A DNA stretch of 64,000 nt from Planctomycetota bacterium (GTDB taxonomy: Bacteria > Planctomycetota > UBA1135 > UBA2386): contig JANQJF010000071.1 in NCBI GenBank assembly GCA_028281765.1, forward strand, positions 21,132-85,131. The letters run 5' to 3'. Position 1 is the first letter of the stretch, and the number at the start of each line of letters is the position of its first letter. Positions 60,375-64,000 of this stretch are shown piece by piece. Made by a program: the position numbers and the translations under genes. Below the pieces are notes generated by a model. That model was not told the origin of the DNA, did not search any database, and saw nothing but the letters and a program-made list of their open reading frames with translations.

Positions 60375-60614
60375 TCAGGCGCTCGGCTTCGAGCGGCCGA
60401 ACGTCATCCCGAGCGCGAACGCCGTGACGACCGTCACGATGACGCCGGCGTAGAAGATGCCGGCGCACGGCCCCGGCAGCCCGAACTCCGCCGCGACGTC
60501 GCGATGGTGCTCGAGGCCGTGACCGGTCGTGTAGTTCAGGCAGCCGATGCCGAGCACGAGCGCCACGAGTAGGCCTGCGCGCAGCGGCCCACGCTTGAGT
60601 CGGGAATGGGTCAT
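60375..60614 (-). CDS. Small membrane protein, two helices
   Basis: A 79-residue protein with hydrophobic segments at about residues 13-26 and 51-70. Between them are GHGLEHHRD and two Cys-containing turns. It is divergent from the kinase gene and converges with the selenoprotein gene (28 bp between stops). Function unknown. Confidence 0.65.
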   Translation of the reverse strand: MTHSRLKRGPLRAGLLVALVLGIGCLNYTTGHGLEHHRDVAAEFGLPGPCAGIFYAGVIVTVVTAFALGMTFGRSKPSA

Positions 60615-60623
60615 CGACGGCGC

Positions 60624-63419
60624 ATGGTAAGCTCTGTGGCCCCTACGAGCCCCATCGACGTGAACGACTTCGATTCAGCGAACGTCGACGCCATCGTCGT
60701 CGACTTCATGCAGCGCTACGCGGACGACGTCCGCGCGGGGCGCACGCGCACGCTGGCGGAGTATCAAGCGATCTATCCGGGATTCGAATCCGACGTCGAG
60801 CGCGAGTTCGACGCGCTGCGAGCGGAGACGGTCCGGCCCGCGTCGCATCCCGAGTCGTGGACCGCGCAGTCCCACATCCGCTCGGCCGGCGAACTCGCGA
60901 CCACGCTCGAACACGACCGGTACGCCGACGTCGACGAGATCGGCCGCGGCGGCATGGGCGTCGTGCGTCGCGTCGAGGATCGCCACCTGCGACGCGAGCT
61001 CGCGATGAAGATCCTCGCGAGCGGAAACCCCGAGACCGCGAGCGGCACCGGCACGATGCAGTGGCGGCGCTTCCTCGACGAGGCGCAGATCACCGGACGC
61101 CTCGCGCACCCCGGCGTCGTGCCGGTACACGACCTCGGCATCGACGAACGGGGTCGTCCGTTCTTCACGATGTCGCTGATCGAAGGGCAGGACTTCAAGC
61201 GCGTCATCGAACGCGTGCACGACGATAGCGAAGACGAGTGGACGCTCCCGCGCGCAATCCAGATCCTGCAGCGCGTGTGTGATGCGGTCGCGTACGCGCA
61301 CGCCAACGGCGTCATCCATCGCGACCTGAAGCCCGCCAACATCATGGTCGGAAGCTTCGGCGAAACCTACGTGCTCGACTGGGGTCTGGCCCGATTCGTC
61401 GACGAAGACGGCACCGCATCCGTCACGACGAACCCGGACGCGTTCGCTGACTCGAGCGCCGAGCTCCGCACGCTCGACGGTGACGTGATCGGCACGCCCG
61501 CATACATGGCGCCAGAACAGGCCCGCGGCGAGCTCGATCGGCTCGACGCGCGCAGCGACGTGTTCGCGATCGGCGCGATGCTCTACCACCTGCTGACCGG
61601 GCTCGTCCCGTATCTCTCGCCGACCACGCGACTCCGCGCGCAGGAAGTCATCGAGGCCGTCATCGCCGGCCCGCCGACACCGATCCTCGAAGTCACGGCC
61701 ACCGCCCCCGCCGAGCTGATCGCGATCTGCGAGAAAGCGATGTCGCGCGATCGACGCGGCCGATACGAATCCGTCACGCAACTCGCCGACGACCTGCGCG
61801 CGTTCCTCGAAGTCCGCGTCGTGCAGGCGTACCGCACCGGCGCGTTCGCCGAAGCCGCGAAGTGGATCAAGCGCAACCGCGCACTCGCGGCAACCGCCGC
61901 CGTAGCGGTCCTCGCGCTGGTGCTCGGCCTCGTGTTCAGCCTGAAGCAGAAGGCGATCGCCGACGAGCAAGCCCGGATCGCGGGCAAGGAAGCACAGCGC
62001 GCGGATAAGGAAGCCGAAGTCGCGGTCGAACAGGCTCGCCGCGCCGACGCCGGACTCGAGCTCGCGACCGAAGCCATCGACCGCATGCTGACGCGCCTCG
62101 GCAAATACGGCCTGTCCGACGTGCCGCAGATGCAGGAGGTCCGCCGCGACGTGCTGCTCGACTCCCTGTCGCTGCAGCAGGACCTCGCAGACCAATCGCC
62201 CGACGACCCCGAGGTCCGGCTCGAACTCGGCCGAGCTCACTTCCGCGTCGCGGGGATCCTTCATCAGCTCGGCAAACACGAGGTCGCACTCGGACATGCC
62301 GGAACCGCGATCGATACGTTCGCGGAACTCACCGCCGGTGAGATCTCGCAACGCGAGCTCGACCTGAACGTAGCGAGCGCCATCCACATCCACGCCGCGA
62401 TCCTCGTCGACGTGGACGACACGGAGAAAGCGGAACCGACTGCCCGCGCGGGCCTGGAACTCGCGAAGAAGATCGTCGCGGAGTTTCCCGAAGATCCCGC
62501 GGCCCTTCGCCGCAAGGCCCGCATGATCGAAGTGCTCGCGCGCGCGACGGGTGACGAAGACATCGAAACCTATCGCGCGATCGCGGACTTGCTTCGCAAG
62601 TCTGCCGAGCACTCGCCCGACCCGGAGTTCTCCTACCCCAACGCGTGCATCGCGATCGCGAACCTCGGCATGGCCCTAGCACAGGACGGTCAGGTCGAGT
62701 CGGCATCCGAAGAAGTCGAGCGCGGCTTCGCTCTCGCGGACAGCGCGGATCCGGCGCACAAGGAAGATCGCCGCCACAAGCGCGCGGTGCAGATGCTCTG
62801 GCGCTGCCGCGCGACGATCGGTCGCCAATCCGAGGATCGCAAGACGACCCTCGACGCCTACCACGCTTCCGTGAAGCTCGGCCGCGAGCTGGTCACGAAG
62901 TTCCCGTCCCTGCCGTTCTACCGCGCCGACCTGGCCGCGGTGTTGAACGATCTCGCGCGGATCCACTTCGAAGACGGCAACTCCGAAGCCGCGATCGAGG
63001 CGCTGGAGGGAGCCGTCGAGCAGTGGGCCATCGCCCGCGAAACAGCGGCCGCGGACAAACGCTTCTTCCGCAAGCTCTCCAGCTCGCGACTCGTGCTGTG
63101 TCAGGTCCTGCGCAACGCCGGGCGCTACGACCAGGCGCTCCGCATCGCGGACGACCTGATCAAAGAGGCCCCGACGCACGCCTCGGCGATGCACGTCTCC
63201 ATAGCCGAGAGAGAACGCGGCACGAGCACCCAACCCGCCGCGCAGCGCGACGCGCGCTACGAAGAGCGGATCACGCGCGCCCTCGAAGTGATCCACCATC
63301 TCGCGGTGACGTGCGACGACCCCGACGGCATCCTCGCGTTCCTCGGCAATTCGATCTTCGATTCGATCCGCGACCGCGACGAGTTCGACGCGATCGTCGA
63401 AGACCTCGAGAATCGCTGA
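60624..63419 (+). CDS. Membrane Ser/Thr protein kinase with TPR-like C-terminal part
   Basis: About 931 residues. Starts in frame are ATG 60606, ATG 60624, GTG 60636 and GTG 60660; a TAAGCT hexamer at 60628-60633 favours GTG 60660 if it is the real -10. Kinase domain about residues 105-390: GRGGMGVV, AMKIL with Lys129, HRDLKPAN with Asp234, DWG for DFG (252-254), APEQARGELDRLDARSD. A membrane helix lies near residue 420. Then come a coiled coil and alpha-helical repeats, probably TPR, to the end, with no other catalytic domain. Such kinases are abundant in planctomycetes and myxobacteria. Input unknown. Confidence 0.88.
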   Translation: MVSSVAPTSPIDVNDFDSANVDAIVVDFMQRYADDVRAGRTRTLAEYQAIYPGFESDVEREFDALRAETVRPASHPESWTAQSHIRSAGELATTLEHDRYADVDEIGRGGMGVVRRVEDRHLRRELAMKILASGNPETASGTGTMQWRRFLDEAQITGRLAHPGVVPVHDLGIDERGRPFFTMSLIEGQDFKRVIERVHDDSEDEWTLPRAIQILQRVCDAVAYAHANGVIHRDLKPANIMVGSFGETYVLDWGLARFVDEDGTASVTTNPDAFADSSAELRTLDGDVIGTPAYMAPEQARGELDRLDARSDVFAIGAMLYHLLTGLVPYLSPTTRLRAQEVIEAVIAGPPTPILEVTATAPAELIAICEKAMSRDRRGRYESVTQLADDLRAFLEVRVVQAYRTGAFAEAAKWIKRNRALAATAAVAVLALVLGLVFSLKQKAIADEQARIAGKEAQRADKEAEVAVEQARRADAGLELATEAIDRMLTRLGKYGLSDVPQMQEVRRDVLLDSLSLQQDLADQSPDDPEVRLELGRAHFRVAGILHQLGKHEVALGHAGTAIDTFAELTAGEISQRELDLNVASAIHIHAAILVDVDDTEKAEPTARAGLELAKKIVAEFPEDPAALRRKARMIEVLARATGDEDIETYRAIADLLRKSAEHSPDPEFSYPNACIAIANLGMALAQDGQVESASEEVERGFALADSADPAHKEDRRHKRAVQMLWRCRATIGRQSEDRKTTLDAYHASVKLGRELVTKFPSLPFYRADLAAVLNDLARIHFEDGNSEAAIEALEGAVEQWAIARETAAADKRFFRKLSSSRLVLCQVLRNAGRYDQALRIADDLIKEAPTHASAMHVSIAERERGTSTQPAAQRDARYEERITRALEVIHHLAVTCDDPDGILAFLGNSIFDSIRDRDEFDAIVEDLENR
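60628..60633 (+). promoter_or_regulatory. -10-like TAAGCT at the kinase start
   Basis: TAAGCT lies inside the possible N-terminal coding region, 27 nt before the GTG at 60660. It is the same hexamer as at 5364 and 7211. Confidence 0.3.
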
Positions 63420-63422
63420 CCG

Positions 63423-63764
63423 CTACCCCGGACGCTCGTGGTGCGGCTGGTAGACGCCGAGCTCGCTGCCGCCGGGCAGCGTGACGGCGGTCAGGCGCCC
63501 CCAGCTCTGCTCGGTGATCTCGGTGCACGCGACGCCCTTGCCCTGCATCTTGGCGACGAACACCTCGACGTCTTCGCACATGAGATACATCTCGTGCTTG
63601 TTCGGCCCTTCGGTCGGGTGCACGGCGAGCTCGGTCGGGGGGAGTTCGAAGATCAGCCAGCCGTGACCGACGTCGACGAAGGGCATTTCGAACGCGTCGC
63701 GGAGGAATGCGCGGTCGGCGTCGGCATCGGTGGAGTAGAGGACGACGTGGGCTCCGTTGAACAT
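63423..63764 (-). CDS. VOC (glyoxalase/dioxygenase fold) family protein
   Basis: A 113-residue protein starting at ATG 63764. HVVLYSTDADADRAFLRDAFEM begins the beta-alpha-beta motif; LAVHPTEG, HEMYLMCEDVEVFVAKM and LPGGSELGVYQP follow, as in glyoxalase-fold metalloproteins. The usual metal ligands are a His near the start and a Glu near the end. No specific substrate can be given. It converges with the kinase gene, 3 nt between stops. Confidence 0.8.
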   Translation of the reverse strand: MFNGAHVVLYSTDADADRAFLRDAFEMPFVDVGHGWLIFELPPTELAVHPTEGPNKHEMYLMCEDVEVFVAKMQGKGVACTEITEQSWGRLTAVTLPGGSELGVYQPHHERPG

Positions 63765-63765
63765 A

Positions 63766-63796
63766 GGGGGCAAGGGTAGAGGGTAAGGGGAGAGGG
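63766..63796 (+). repeat. G-rich tract, G-quadruplex capable
   Basis: Five runs of three to five G separated by CAA, TAGA, TAA and AGA. It starts 2 nt upstream of the VOC gene start on the opposite strand, so it lies in that gene's promoter region. Confidence 0.45.
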
Positions 63797-63987
63797 CAAC
63801 ACGTTTTCGGGCTCGGACCCGGACCCGTTCACGTTCCGCGGGTCGGGACTCGGGACACGGGTTGCGCCGAAACCCGTGGAACGCGACCCGACCCGGGAAA
63901 CGGAGCTAGCCTCAATCGGTGTGTAAACGAAATCGGGCGGTGTAGCGTCCGGGGACCAATCACGAACCCACAGACACAACACCACCC
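63797..63987. other. Intergenic region before the last gene
   Basis: No gene is seen. Short repeats of the CGGGT/CGGAC type occupy 63810-63900. Possible -10 hexamers on the plus strand are TAGCCT at 63907-63912 and TAGCGT at 63943-63948. Confidence 0.4.
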
Positions 63988-64000
63988 ATGAAGAACGATC
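63988..64000 (+). CDS. Start of a gene that continues beyond the window
   Basis: ATG AAG AAC GAT at 63988 opens a frame at the right edge. Only four codons are visible, so nothing can be said of the product; the position after a -10-like hexamer supports a start. Confidence 0.3.

Noticed and set aside
1..64000. CRISPR array, tRNA or rRNA genes, prophage or complete insertion sequence
   Set aside because: No regularly spaced direct repeats, cloverleaf sequences, phage structural genes or transposase with terminal repeats were seen on either strand.

Overview
The window is GC-rich, gene-dense bacterial DNA. Codon use, many GTG starts, secreted FAS1, lamin-tail and FG-GAP proteins, membrane-anchored Ser/Thr kinases fused to other domains, an ECF sigma factor fused to a long extracytoplasmic part, and an S46 peptidase together suggest a planctomycete-like (Planctomycetota) chromosome. 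That assignment is inference from gene content. I saw no rRNA, tRNA, CRISPR array, prophage or insertion sequence with terminal repeats.

Left part (1-21454) is a mixed chromosomal region. It holds a partial Old Yellow Enzyme-type oxidoreductase, a two-domain fasciclin protein, a radical SAM protein with a membrane protein, a lipoprotein, a small transcription unit (about 5045-5294) encoding a 12-residue Cys-rich peptide behind an exceptionally long Shine-Dalgarno sequence, a purple-acid-phosphatase-like lipoprotein, an S46 peptidase coupled to a fused FtcD/FchA histidine-catabolism enzyme, secreted proteins, a kinase fused to a formylglycine-generating-enzyme-like domain, two paralogous lipoproteins, a tandem HtrA-like protease and a sigma factor/membrane/sensor-like fusion.

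Middle part (21755-58082) is a large surface-polysaccharide locus. WbpB-, WbpE-, WbpD- and WbpI/WecB-like enzymes can make a 2,3-diacetamido uronic acid nucleotide sugar (UDP-ManNAc3NAcA type); no WbpA-like UDP-GlcNAc dehydrogenase is present in the window. Two nucleotide-sugar epimerases, at least seven glycosyltransferase domains, three asparagine-synthase-type amidotransferases, two sulfotransferase domains, several methyltransferase domains, two polysaccharide-deacetylase-like domains and a Wzm/Wzt ABC exporter complete it. A module of GT-A, GT-B and AsnB occurs twice, once in the minus-strand block (31086-36331) and once in the plus-strand block (48093-53286). The simplest reading is an exported polymer carrying uronic acids that may be amidated, methylated and sulfated. 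A RAYT-like gene with a histone-H1-like tail sits between the wbpE- and wbpD-like genes. An FG-GAP lipoprotein gene with a frameshift and an L-2-hydroxyglutarate oxidase gene lie inside the locus.

Right part (58236-64000) has a secreted protein, a thioredoxin/TlpA-like gene whose active-site CxxC starts with an in-frame TGA (W-TGA-G-P-C), best read as a selenoprotein, a small membrane protein, a second membrane-anchored kinase with a TPR-like C-terminal part, a glyoxalase/VOC protein and the first codons of a further gene.

Two regulatory themes recur. Several genes have a TAnnnT hexamer ending 7-8 nt before the start codon, the arrangement expected for leaderless mRNAs. G-rich, G-quadruplex-capable intergenic tracts, some joined to GCAGGCGCA-type repeats, mark several transcription-unit boundaries.
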